Below, in pieces: positions 7,843 to 16,740 of a stretch of 41,489 nucleotides of DNA. How positions within the stretch are numbered: position 1 is the stretch's first letter; every line of letters begins with the position of its first letter. The translations under genes and the position numbers were made by a program. The notes under the pieces are model-generated. The model did not search any database and was not told the origin of the DNA. It worked only from the letters and a program-made list of their open reading frames with translations. The stretch spans positions 1 through 41,489 of the forward strand of contig JALOKP010000019.1 of the NCBI GenBank assembly GCA_025456425.1, given 5' to 3'. This stretch comes from Acidobacteriota bacterium (GTDB lineage: Bacteria > Acidobacteriota > Polarisedimenticolia > J045).

Positions 7843-9885
7843 GTGAGAGCCGCCGGACTCGTGGCCGCGCTGCTCGCGGCCGGTGCGTGGAGCGTTCCGG
7901 CGCAGGACGCCCCGGCTGCGCCGGCGTCCGCGCCCCTTCCCGCGCCCGCGCCCGCGCCCGCCGACGAGGACGCGCTGCGCGCGCTCGCGGCCGACCCGGA
8001 CTGGACCGTGCGCCGGGCCGCGATCGCGCGCACCGCGAACCGCACGCTGATCGTCGCGGCCGCGCTCGACGACCCCGACCCGTTCGTCCGCGAGGAGGCG
8101 GTCGGGCGGATCGACGATCCCGACCTGCTGGCGGCGATCGCGCTGCGCGACCCGGCGCGCGCCGTGCGCCTCCGCGCGCTGCGCGCGCTCGCGGACGACG
8201 CGCACCTGGCCGAGGTCGTGCTTGGCGATACCTCGGGCGAGCTGCGGGCGGCGGCGCTGCCGCTGATCCGCGACGAGGCGCGGCTGCTCGAGCTGCTGCG
8301 CCAGGTCGACGACGCTGGCGCGCGCGACGCGATCCTGGCGCGGATCGGGAGCCGGCCGCTGGTCGCCGGGCTGGCGCAGAGCGACCCCGACCGCGGCCTG
8401 CGGCTCGCGGCGACGCGTCACCTGGACGACCAGGCGGCGCTGGCGGCGATCGCGCGCGCCCCGGGCGACGACGAGCTGCGGCTCGCGGCGATCCGTCGCC
8501 TCGCGGACCAGGCCGTGCTGGCCGAACTGGCCGCGGGGACGGACGCGCCCGAACTGCGCGAGGCCGCGATCCGGCGCGTGACCGACCCCGCGCTGCTGGC
8601 GCGACTCGCCACGGCCGACCCGCTGCCCCGCGTCCGCTGGGCGGCGGTCGACGTGCTGGAGGACCAGGCCGCGCTCGCGGGGATCGCGCTCCGCGAGCCG
8701 GACGCCGGCGTGCGGGCCCGGGCTGCGGCACGGCTCGACGACCAGGCGCTGCTCGGGCGGCTCGCGGCTGCCGACCCCGCTCCCGAGGTCCGGCGGGAGG
8801 CCGCCGCCCGGCTGGCCGATCCGGCCGCGCTGCGCCGGATCGTCGACACCGACGCGGCCGGAGCGGTGCGAGCGGCCGCGCTCGCGGGCCTGCCGGTCGA
8901 CCCCGCGCTCGTCCGGCGACTGGCCGCGAGCGACCCGGAGGCCGAGGTCCGCTTCGTCGCCACCGCGCGCATTTCCGATCCCGCCACGCTGGCGCGGATC
9001 TGCCGCAAGGACTCCAGCGTCGCCGTCCGCCGGGCCGCGCTCCAGCGCCTGCCGCCCGGTCCGGAACTGACCGCGATTGCCCGCGATCACGCGGACTGGA
9101 CGATCCGCGCCGCGGCCGCCGACCGCCTCACCGATGCCGCGGTGCTGAAAGCGATCGCGGCGAACGACCCCGACGCCGACGTTCGGCGCGCGGCCTTCGT
9201 CCGGCTTTCGCAGGGGGACCTCGCCGCACTCGCGCGCTCGGCGCCGCAGGCCGCCGCGCGCGTCCAGGCGGTGCAGTACCTCGACCAGGCCGAGAGCCTG
9301 CAGCAACTCGCGGAGGCCGGCGATCCGGCAGTTCGCGCGGCGGCCCGGGCCCGGCTGGCGCGCTTGACCGGGCAGCCGGAGAGCGACGATCCGCGGCTCG
9401 AGCGCGTCCGCGACCTGCTCGCCGACCCGGCCCTGCGGGCCGGATCGGCCCCGCTCGCGCTCGAAAGCCGCGTCTGGTTCGACGAAAGACGGTATGTTGG
9501 CAGCGAGGCGCCGGGGACCGGGTCCCCCCCGAAAGGGAAGGTGCTCCTCGAGAACGTGAGCATCGCGATCCGGGCCGGGGACGAGGTCCGCTTCCGGAAG
9601 CTGTATCGCGGCAACAAACTGCGGCGCGCCGAGGTGTTCGCGCCGGGGATGGTGAAGGCCGGCGGCTACTTCGTGAAACTCAACCGCGCCGAGATCGACG
9701 ACGTCGAGATCGCCGAAGCCCTGCTGCGGCCGCTCGGCGGCGACGCCGCCCTGCGCGCGTCGCGCTCCGGCGACAAGGCCGTGCGGGCCGCGGCGCAGCG
9801 GCTGGCGGACGCCTGGCTGACCGAGTCGGCCGGGCGGGAACCACGGACCGAAGGAGACGGGGAAGGTGAAGACGATGACGAATGA
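7843..9885 (+). CDS. Exported HEAT-like repeat protein
   Basis: A 680-residue protein with an N-terminal signal peptide (cleavage near VPAQD), an Ala/Pro linker, then about 20 short helical repeats of 22-24 residues from roughly residue 40 to 520. The repeat core is D-P-x3-VR-x-A-A-x3-(L/I)-x-D-x2-(L/A)-L-x-x-(I/L)-A, close to HEAT or leucine-rich-variant repeats that form a curved scaffold. The region 530-645 is non-repetitive and may be a beta-rich domain; the last 20 residues are mostly Asp/Glu. No catalytic motif was seen, so a protein-binding scaffold in the periplasm is the best guess. GTG start with no strong ribosome site; the 3' end overlaps the next gene by 20 bases. Confidence 0.75.
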   Translation: MRAAGLVAALLAAGAWSVPAQDAPAAPASAPLPAPAPAPADEDALRALAADPDWTVRRAAIARTANRTLIVAAALDDPDPFVREEAVGRIDDPDLLAAIALRDPARAVRLRALRALADDAHLAEVVLGDTSGELRAAALPLIRDEARLLELLRQVDDAGARDAILARIGSRPLVAGLAQSDPDRGLRLAATRHLDDQAALAAIARAPGDDELRLAAIRRLADQAVLAELAAGTDAPELREAAIRRVTDPALLARLATADPLPRVRWAAVDVLEDQAALAGIALREPDAGVRARAAARLDDQALLGRLAAADPAPEVRREAAARLADPAALRRIVDTDAAGAVRAAALAGLPVDPALVRRLAASDPEAEVRFVATARISDPATLARICRKDSSVAVRRAALQRLPPGPELTAIARDHADWTIRAAAADRLTDAAVLKAIAANDPDADVRRAAFVRLSQGDLAALARSAPQAAARVQAVQYLDQAESLQQLAEAGDPAVRAAARARLARLTGQPESDDPRLERVRDLLADPALRAGSAPLALESRVWFDERRYVGSEAPGTGSPPKGKVLLENVSIAIRAGDEVRFRKLYRGNKLRRAEVFAPGMVKAGGYFVKLNRAEIDDVEIAEALLRPLGGDAALRASRSGDKAVRAAAQRLADAWLTESAGREPRTEGDGEGEDDDE

Positions 9886-12800
9886 GACGGCCCGCGCCCG
9901 TGCGGTCCTCGTGCTGGGCCTCCTGCTCGCGCTCGGCGTCCCGGGTTCCGCCGGCGCCGACGTCCCCGCCGCCGCGGCCGCGCCTGCCGCCCCCGCGCAA
10001 GGGCCGGTCTTCGTCGGCCCGCCGTCGGTCCCGACGCTGACCCGCGCCGCGCGCGACCTGCCCGATGCCTCCCCGGACCCGAACCTCTTCCTGCCCGAGG
10101 CCAAGCGGCGCGACGACTACGGCTTCTCGCCGATCCCCTACTCGATCGATCCGAAGCTCGATCCGCTGCTCCTGCGTGACCGCCAGCGCCAGGACGCCGC
10201 CCCGCTGTCCGCGGAGCCGGACGGCTTCGGCACGCTGGTCCACGACTGGGCCGGGCAGACCTCGACGACCTCGCCCCCCGACACCAACGGCGACGTCGGG
10301 CCGAACCACTACGTCCAGGGCGTGAACCTGTCGGTCTCGACGGTCCGCGTCTACGACAAGGCAACGGGCCAGGTGCTGAAGACCTTCGAGATGGACACGC
10401 TCACCACGGCCTCGCCCTGCCGCAACGGCTTCTGCGATTCGATCGTGCTCTACGACCGCCTGGCCGACCGCTGGATCCTGACCGAGCTGCCGAGCAGCGG
10501 CGGCAACGTCTGCATGTACGTCTCCACCACGGGCGATCCGACCGGGACCTACTACGCCTACACCTTCGCGGTCGAGAACAGCCTGACCGACTTCCCGAAG
10601 TACGGCGTCTGGCCGCTCGCCGGCAACGCCAGTTCGTACCTGATGGGCGCGAACGCCGGCTCGTCGGGGCGCGACGTCTTCGCTTTCGACCGCGCGAAGA
10701 TGCTCCAGGGCCTGCCCGCGACCTTCCAGAAGTTCACCGTGCCGGAGCTGCCGAACTCCGGATTCCAGCTCGTGCTGCCGGCGGGGATGCAGGGGAACAA
10801 CGCGCCGCCGGCCGGCGAGCCGGCGATCTTCGTGCGCCCCTACGACGACGAGGCCCAGGTCGGCGCCACGACCCCTACTTCGGACTTCTTCGAGCTGTGG
10901 TCTCTGACGGTGGACTGGGCGACGCCCGCGAACTCCCGGCTGACCAAGCTGCCGAACATCCCGATGGCCGACTACGACATGACACTCTGCGGCCTGGGCG
11001 GGATCTGGAACTGCATGCCCCAGCCCGACACGGGCCAGAAGATCGACCCGATCCGCGAGCCGATCCACTTCCCGCTGCACTACCGAAACCTCGGCCCTCA
11101 CCAGGCGATCGTCGGCGCGTTCGTGGTCGACGTGAGCGGCACGGACCAGGCGGCGGTGCGCTGGTTCGAGCTGCGCAAGCCGGTAGTCGGCGGCGGGTGG
11201 ACTCTCTTCCAGGAGGGGGTGATCGGCGGCGAGCCGGGCGTGCACCGCGCCGTCGCCTCGGCCGCGATGGACGGCCAGGGAAACATCGCCGTGGGCTACA
11301 CCCGCACCGGCGCGGTGGCGCCCTACTACCCGTCGATCTACTACAAGGGACGGCTCGTGACCGACCCGCCCGGGACCACACCGCAGGGCGAGCACCGGAT
11401 CGTCGACGCGACCAGCTCCAAGACCAACAACGAGCGCTGGGGGGACTACGCCGGAATGGGCGTCGATCCCTCGGACGACTGCACCTTCTGGTTCACGACG
11501 CAGTACGGCGGCAACGGCGGGACGCGGATCGCCGCGTTCAAGTTCGACCAGTGCGGCTGCGCCGCCGCGCCCGCACCGCCCGACCCGTCGGCCGACGCGC
11601 CCGGGGACAACCGGATCGACGTACGCTGGAACGACTCCGCCGCGGCGGGCGTCGTGCGTTACCTCGTGCTGCGCGCGACGGTCGCGGGAGGGCCTTACGT
11701 GCAGGTCGGCAGCGTCGACGACACCAGCCCGGGGGTGGCGGGCGGCTCGCCGTACGCCTTCCAGGACGAAGGGGTCTCGGGCGGGACGCGTTACTACTAC
11801 GTGATCAAGGCCGCCGACGAGTTCTGCACCTCGGTCCAGTCCGCCGAAGCGAGCGCGCTGGCAACCGGGCGCTGCCGGCTCGCGCCGGCCTTCGCGGGCC
11901 TCGGTTCCGCCGGCAACTCCGGAGGCGCGACCTGCTCCGTCGTGCTCTCGTGGAGCCCGGCCACGGCCAGTTGCGCGGGCGAGGTGAGCTACAACGTCTA
12001 CCGCGGCACCACGGCCGACTTCACGCCCGGCCCGGCGAACCGGATCGCCTCCGGCGTCTTCGGCACGTCGTTCGTGGACGGCGTGGGGCTCGCCGACCGG
12101 GTGGCCTACACCTACGTCGTGCGCGCGACCGAGAGCGTCAGCGCGCAGGAGGACTTCAACCTGGTCCACCTGACGGTCCAGCCGACGGGGCCGATCGCAC
12201 CCGAGAACTGGACCGACACCTTCGAGGGCGCGCAGTCGGGCGGCGGCTTCGACCGCCCGGGGTGGACCCGGACGGCGCCGCAGGGCGGGATCAACTGGGT
12301 CTGGTCCACCGCGCGCCGGAATGACGGAACGCACTCGTGGTTCGCCGCGGGCGCGGACGCGGTCTCGGAGAAGGTGCTGGTCAGCCCGGTCTTCGGCGTG
12401 GGGCCGCAGACGACGGTCAGCTTCTGGCACACCTACCAGTTCCAGGGCGCAACGCTCGCCTGTCCCGACGGCGGGACGCTGGAGATCACGACGGACGGCG
12501 GCGCAAGCTGGACCGTCGTGCCGGACGCGTACTTCACCGCGGGCCTCTTCAACGGTACGATCACCGCCAAGTCGAACCCACTCGTCGGCAAGCGGGCCTG
12601 GTGCAACGGCACGCTCGGCACGATGACCCAGGTCGCGCTCAACCTGGGCGCGCAGCCGAGCCTGCTCAATCGCGACGTCCAGTTGCGCTGGCACGAGGGG
12701 GACGACGTCAGCGGCGTGTCGGCCGGCTGGTACGTCGACACCGTGCGCGTCGCGAACGCGCAGGTGATCGGGACCTGCTCGACCGGGACGGCGTGCGCCG

Positions 12801-13411
12801 CCCCCGGCGCGCCCTCGCTGACGACGGCGGCCAGCGGCTGTTCGGGCGTCGACCTGGCGTGGACCCCCGGCAGCGGCACAGCCACCGGTTACAACGTCTA
12901 TCGCGGTCCCGCGGCGGGCGGTCCGTACGCCAAGCTCGCCGGCATGCCGGTCACGGCGACGACCTGGCGCGACACGACGGTGCCGGCCGACGGCCCGTAC
13001 TCGTACGTGATCACGGGGGCGTGCGACGCGTCCGGCCTGACCGAGTCGCCGCGCAGCAACGAGCTGGGCGCCAGCTCGGGCGTCGCACCGGGCACCACGG
13101 CGGGTGCCGGGTTCGGCAGCAAGGCGGTCCTGAGCTGGAACGGCACCGCGAGCGCCGCCAGCTACGACGTGGTGCGGGGCACGGTGTCGCGGCTGCTCGC
13201 GAGCGGCGGGTTCGCCGGCGCGACCGACGCCTGCGAGGCCAACGACGTCGCGGCGACGAGCGTCCCGGTTCCGCAGCTTCCGCCGGCGGGCGACGGGCTC
13301 TGGTTCCTGGTGCGCGCGGTGAACGGCTGCGGAGCCGGCTCCTACGACGACGGGACGGAGGTGGCGTCACGCGACGCGGGGATCGCGGGCTCGGGCCAGG
13401 GGTGCCCCTGA
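9866..13411 (+). CDS. Large secreted protein with propeller-like N-terminal region and Fn3-like domains
   Basis: An 1181-residue exported protein. A signal peptide (residues 1-32, cleavage near AGA-D) is followed by a Pro-rich linker and a region of about 450 residues beginning TSPPDTNGDVGPNHYVQ, which resembles family sequences annotated as beta-propeller surface proteins. Then come at least three fibronectin-III-like modules (for instance VRYLVLRATVAGGPY, YNVYRGTTADF, YNVYRGPAAGGPY), one galactose-binding-like segment around residues 775-960, and a C-terminal module with YDVVRG, WFLVRAVN, CGAGSYDDG and ASRDAGI ending CP. That last module recurs in the protein at 25415-26311. No enzyme motif was recognised. 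GTG at 9866 is chosen because AAGGAG lies 9 bases upstream; ATG 9875 is an alternative. Confidence 0.75.
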   Translation: MKTMTNETARARAVLVLGLLLALGVPGSAGADVPAAAAAPAAPAQGPVFVGPPSVPTLTRAARDLPDASPDPNLFLPEAKRRDDYGFSPIPYSIDPKLDPLLLRDRQRQDAAPLSAEPDGFGTLVHDWAGQTSTTSPPDTNGDVGPNHYVQGVNLSVSTVRVYDKATGQVLKTFEMDTLTTASPCRNGFCDSIVLYDRLADRWILTELPSSGGNVCMYVSTTGDPTGTYYAYTFAVENSLTDFPKYGVWPLAGNASSYLMGANAGSSGRDVFAFDRAKMLQGLPATFQKFTVPELPNSGFQLVLPAGMQGNNAPPAGEPAIFVRPYDDEAQVGATTPTSDFFELWSLTVDWATPANSRLTKLPNIPMADYDMTLCGLGGIWNCMPQPDTGQKIDPIREPIHFPLHYRNLGPHQAIVGAFVVDVSGTDQAAVRWFELRKPVVGGGWTLFQEGVIGGEPGVHRAVASAAMDGQGNIAVGYTRTGAVAPYYPSIYYKGRLVTDPPGTTPQGEHRIVDATSSKTNNERWGDYAGMGVDPSDDCTFWFTTQYGGNGGTRIAAFKFDQCGCAAAPAPPDPSADAPGDNRIDVRWNDSAAAGVVRYLVLRATVAGGPYVQVGSVDDTSPGVAGGSPYAFQDEGVSGGTRYYYVIKAADEFCTSVQSAEASALATGRCRLAPAFAGLGSAGNSGGATCSVVLSWSPATASCAGEVSYNVYRGTTADFTPGPANRIASGVFGTSFVDGVGLADRVAYTYVVRATESVSAQEDFNLVHLTVQPTGPIAPENWTDTFEGAQSGGGFDRPGWTRTAPQGGINWVWSTARRNDGTHSWFAAGADAVSEKVLVSPVFGVGPQTTVSFWHTYQFQGATLACPDGGTLEITTDGGASWTVVPDAYFTAGLFNGTITAKSNPLVGKRAWCNGTLGTMTQVALNLGAQPSLLNRDVQLRWHEGDDVSGVSAGWYVDTVRVANAQVIGTCSTGTACAAPGAPSLTTAASGCSGVDLAWTPGSGTATGYNVYRGPAAGGPYAKLAGMPVTATTWRDTTVPADGPYSYVITGACDASGLTESPRSNELGASSGVAPGTTAGAGFGSKAVLSWNGTASAASYDVVRGTVSRLLASGGFAGATDACEANDVAATSVPVPQLPPAGDGLWFLVRAVNGCGAGSYDDGTEVASRDAGIAGSGQGCP

Positions 13412-13430
13412 CCGGCGACCCGGCCCCCGA

Positions 13431-14516
13431 TCACCGCGTTCCGGCGCGCCGCCCGGCGCGCGCCGCCAGCACGGCCAGCGTCACCACGGTGAGCGGCAGC
13501 ACGAACCAGGCCATCACCGCGCTGAAGGTCTCGAGGTGGTCGTGCTCGACCGCGTCCAGGACCAGGAAGGCCGTGTAAGCGGCGTAGTAGGCCAGGAACA
13601 GCGCCCCTTCCCAGCGCGCCACCAGGTGGCCGGTGAAGAAGATCGGCAGGCAGGCGAGCGCGACCGCGATCATCACCGGGATGTCGAAGGCCAGCGCGGA
13701 GGGGGCGACCGCGATCCCAGCCGGCGAGAGGGCTGCCGAGAAGCCGAGCACGGCGAGGATGTTGAAGACGTTGCTGCCGACGACATTGCCGACCGCGATG
13801 TCGCGCTCCCCCTTGAGCGCCGCCGCGATCGACGCCGCGACCTCCGGCATCGAGGTGCCGGCGGCGACGATCGTCAGGCCGATGATCAGCTCCGACAGCC
13901 CGGCCCAGCGCGCGATCGCGACCGCGCCGCCGACCAGCCAGCGCGCGCCCAGCACGAGCAGGGCGAGACCGGCCAGGATGAGCAGGACCTGGAGCGCCAG
14001 CGCCGCGCCCTGGCTGCGTCCCGCCGCGGCCGGCCCGGCGCCCGCCTCCGCATCCGCGCGGGCCTCGCGCCGGCCGGCCCGGATCAGCCAGACCGTGTAG
14101 CCGATCGCGCCGGCCGCCAGCAGAGCGCCGTCGAGCCGCGAGATCAGCCCGTCCCAGCCCAGGACGGCGGGCAGCAGGCAGACGCCGATCATCACCGGCA
14201 CGTCGTTCCAGACCAGCCGCCGCTGGACGACCAGCGGCGTGATTGCGGCCGACACGCCGAGGATGAACAGGACGTTGAAGATGTTGCTGCCGACGACGTT
14301 TCCCAGCGCGAGGTCGGGCTGGCCCTTCAGCACCGCCCCCAGCGAGACCGCCATCTCCGGCGCGCTCGTCCCGTAGGCGACGACCGTCAGGCCGACGACG
14401 AGCGGCGTGATCCCCGCCGCCGCGGCCAGCCGCGAGGCGCCGCGGACCAGCAGTTCCGCCCCCGCGACCAGCAGGGCGAGCCCGGCAACGAACAGGAGCA
14501 GGGTGCTGCCAGTCAT
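13431..14516 (-). CDS. Na+/Ca2+ exchanger family membrane antiporter (YrbG-like)
   Basis: A 361-residue polytopic inner-membrane protein with two inverted alpha-repeats. Repeat 1 carries GTSAPEMAVS and GNVVGSNIFN, repeat 2 carries GTSMPEVAAS and GNVVGSNVFN; the acidic residues in the PE pairs are the Ca2+ ligands in this superfamily. About ten hydrophobic segments are visible, with a cytosolic Ala/Arg-rich loop in the middle. It probably exports Ca2+ using the Na+ or H+ gradient. The start at 14516 is preferred to upstream in-frame starts because GGGAGGG lies directly before it and the first membrane helix begins at residue 5. Its stop is 19 bases from the convergent stop of the large secreted protein. 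Confidence 0.9.
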   Translation of the reverse strand: MTGSTLLLFVAGLALLVAGAELLVRGASRLAAAAGITPLVVGLTVVAYGTSAPEMAVSLGAVLKGQPDLALGNVVGSNIFNVLFILGVSAAITPLVVQRRLVWNDVPVMIGVCLLPAVLGWDGLISRLDGALLAAGAIGYTVWLIRAGRREARADAEAGAGPAAAGRSQGAALALQVLLILAGLALLVLGARWLVGGAVAIARWAGLSELIIGLTIVAAGTSMPEVAASIAAALKGERDIAVGNVVGSNVFNILAVLGFSAALSPAGIAVAPSALAFDIPVMIAVALACLPIFFTGHLVARWEGALFLAYYAAYTAFLVLDAVEHDHLETFSAVMAWFVLPLTVVTLAVLAARAGRRAGTR

Positions 14517-14882
14517 CCATCCCTCCCGCAAGCCGATGCCGGCGCCGCGAACCGGGACTGCATGCGTCCCCGCGCCGGCCCGCGTCGCCCGTACGACCCG
14601 AGAGTGTAACCGCGCCGGGACCGTAGCGAGAAGCATTCTCAGTTACGCCCGGCGGCGTCGAGAAACTGGAAGAAAGCTCCACCATTCGCGACATCTCGGG
14701 ATATCTTCATCAGTGCTGCGGCCCTGAGTCGGGCGGGCCGGCGCACCGGGCCCCGCGTTCGGCGTACTTCGACGCGCGTCCGGCGCCTTGCTGGCACCGA
14801 TCCCAACCGAACCCATGGTTCGTGACTGCCGCGGCGTCCCGCACGCCATCCCGCGATCCCGCTCTCCCCGAGGAGGGACACG
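14517..14882. other. Divergent intergenic region upstream of the Hdr-hydrogenase operon
   Basis: A 366-bp gap between the exchanger and hdrA starts. The part 14600-14720 is clearly lower in GC than the genes and should hold the promoters. On the minus strand TACACT (14603-14608) is a possible -10 for the exchanger. For the hdrA operon I see no convincing -35/-10 pair, sigma-54 site or FNR box. GAGGAGGG at 14869-14876 is the hdrA ribosome site. No small gene was recognised here. Confidence 0.4.
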
Positions 14883-16730
14883 ATGAGTGTCGCTGCGTCC
14901 CAGCGTGTCGGCGTCTTCCTGATCCTGGACGACGGCGAGCGCCCGCCCGCCCGGGGCGGACCGCCCGGGCTCGACCTGATCCGCAGCTACTCCAGTCAGC
15001 TCCCCGAGGTGGTGCGGGTGAGCACGCTGCCCGCCACGCCGCGCCCCGATCCGCTCGCCCTGGCGAGTGCCATACGTCGGGACACGCTCGAGGCCGTCGT
15101 GCTCGCCGGTGCGAACCCCGGCGCGCTCAAGCCGGCCTTCACGCGCGCGATGGACCTGGCCGGCGCCGATCCGGCGCGCGTGCGCCTGGCGCGCTTCCGC
15201 CGCGGCGACGGATCCGACCGCGCCACGGAGGCCGCTCAGGCCGCCGTCGCCTGCGCCGTACTGGGCGTGCCCTACCACCTGGCGACGATTCGCGAGACGC
15301 GCGCGGTCCACGCCGGAACCCTGGTGATCGGTGGCGGTGTGGCCGGGATCCAGGCCGCGCTCGAGATCGCCGACGCCGGGCAGCGCGTCGTGCTGGTCGA
15401 GAAGACCGGCACGCTGGGCGGCCACATGGCGATGTTCGACAAGACCTTCCCGACGCTCGACTGCGCCGCCTGCATCCTGACGCCGAAGATGGTCGCGGTC
15501 GGCCAGCACGAGATGATCGAGGTCATGACGCTGTCGGAAGTGATCGGCGTCGACGGCACTCCCGGCAACTACCGCGTCGAGATCCGGAATCGGGCACGGC
15601 GGGTCGACCCCGCGGCCTGCGTCGCCTGCCACGCCTGCATGGAGGTCTGCCCGACCATCGTCCCGTCGGAATTCGACGCAGGGATCGCGACCCGCAAGGC
15701 GATCTTCATGCCGTTCCCGCAGGCGGTCCCCAACGCGTACCTGATCGACGCCGCCAGCTGCGTCTACGTCCAGACCGAGGGTCAGCGCTGCGGGGCGTGC
15801 GTGAAGAAGTGCGCCAAGCAGGCGATCGACCTGGACGCCGAAGACGAGGTCGTGCTGCGCGACGTCGGGAACATCATCGTCGCCACCGGCTACGAGCCCT
15901 TCCCCGCGGAGCAGGTCGAGCGCTACGGATTCCGGCGTTACCCGAACGTCCTGACCGCGCTGGAGTTCGAGCGCCTGACCAACGCTTCCGGCCCGACCGG
16001 TGGCCGGATCGTGATGAAGACCAAGCGCTTCAACAAGCGCAGGAAGGTCGAGGAGTGGGTCTGCGACCCCGAAGGCCCGCAGCCGGCGAGCGTCGCGATC
16101 ATCCACTGCGTCGGCTCGCGCGACCGCAACCACAACCCGTATTGCTCGCGTGTCTGCTGCATGTACTCCCTCAAGTTCGCCCACCTGGTCCGCGAGAAGC
16201 TGCCCGACGCGCGCTGCTACGAGTTCTACATCGACATGCGCGCCTTCGGGAAGGGCTACGAGGAGTTCTTCGAGCGGATCAAGGAGGAGGGAGTGGCCGT
16301 CGTGCGCGGCCGCTCGGCGAAGGTGATCGAGAAGGACGGGCGGATGGTGGTCCGGGGGGAAGACATCCTGGGCGACCGGATGCTCGAATACCCGGTGGAC
16401 ATGGTGCTGCTGTCGGTCGGGCTGCAGCCTTCGCCCGGCTCGGCGGACCTGGCGGCGCTGCTGGGGATCGGCCGCGACGAGCACGGCTTCTTCCGCGAAC
16501 TGGAGTACAACGCCGATCCCACCGGCACCGAGCGCGGCGGGATCTTCGTCGCGGGGGTCTGCCAGGGTCCCAAGGACATCCCCGACACCGTCGCCCAGGC
16601 CGCCGCGGTTGCGGCCCGCGCGCTGCGCAGCGTCGTCAGCGGAATCGAGCGCGACAGCAGCGGTGGGCTGACCGCGGCCCAGGTCGAATCGCGGGCCCGC
16701 GAGCTGGCCACCCAGCTCGCGGCCCTCTGA
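14883..16730 (+). CDS. hdrA: HdrA-like FAD/iron-sulfur oxidoreductase (first copy)
   Basis: A 615-residue cytosolic HdrA/QmoA-type flavoprotein. HdrA holds the bifurcating FAD of heterodisulfide reductase-type complexes. Residues 1-140 are an Ala-rich N-terminal domain without the usual Cys; GGGVAG (150-155) binds FAD; CAAC at 194-197 is the HdrA-specific Cys pair; a ferredoxin insertion has C246-C249-C252-C256 and C293-C303-C306-C310. The block [20 protein letters not shown] is the conserved HdrA C-terminal motif. GAGGAGGG lies 7 bases upstream of the ATG. It heads a run of seven genes with gaps of 13 bases or less, ending in the hydrogenase protease. Compared with HdrA2 below it lacks the C-terminal ferredoxin domain, so the two are complementary, as in QmoA/QmoB. 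Confidence 0.9.
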   Translation: MSVAASQRVGVFLILDDGERPPARGGPPGLDLIRSYSSQLPEVVRVSTLPATPRPDPLALASAIRRDTLEAVVLAGANPGALKPAFTRAMDLAGADPARVRLARFRRGDGSDRATEAAQAAVACAVLGVPYHLATIRETRAVHAGTLVIGGGVAGIQAALEIADAGQRVVLVEKTGTLGGHMAMFDKTFPTLDCAACILTPKMVAVGQHEMIEVMTLSEVIGVDGTPGNYRVEIRNRARRVDPAACVACHACMEVCPTIVPSEFDAGIATRKAIFMPFPQAVPNAYLIDAASCVYVQTEGQRCGACVKKCAKQAIDLDAEDEVVLRDVGNIIVATGYEPFPAEQVERYGFRRYPNVLTALEFERLTNASGPTGGRIVMKTKRFNKRRKVEEWVCDPEGPQPASVAIIHCVGSRDRNHNPYCSRVCCMYSLKFAHLVREKLPDARCYEFYIDMRAFGKGYEEFFERIKEEGVAVVRGRSAKVIEKDGRMVVRGEDILGDRMLEYPVDMVLLSVGLQPSPGSADLAALLGIGRDEHGFFRELEYNADPTGTERGGIFVAGVCQGPKDIPDTVAQAAAVAARALRSVVSGIERDSSGGLTAAQVESRARELATQLAAL

Positions 16731-16740
16731 GGAGGCGCCG

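Noticed and set aside
9680-12694. 1004-codon open frame on the minus strand
   Set aside because: Composition is Arg/Gly/Ala-rich with no motif, and it lies opposite two well supported genes with signal peptides and conserved domains.
14792-14806. TGGCAC upstream of hdrA considered as a sigma-54 -24 box
   Set aside because: The bases at the -12 position read AA instead of GC and there is no TTGC at the right distance.
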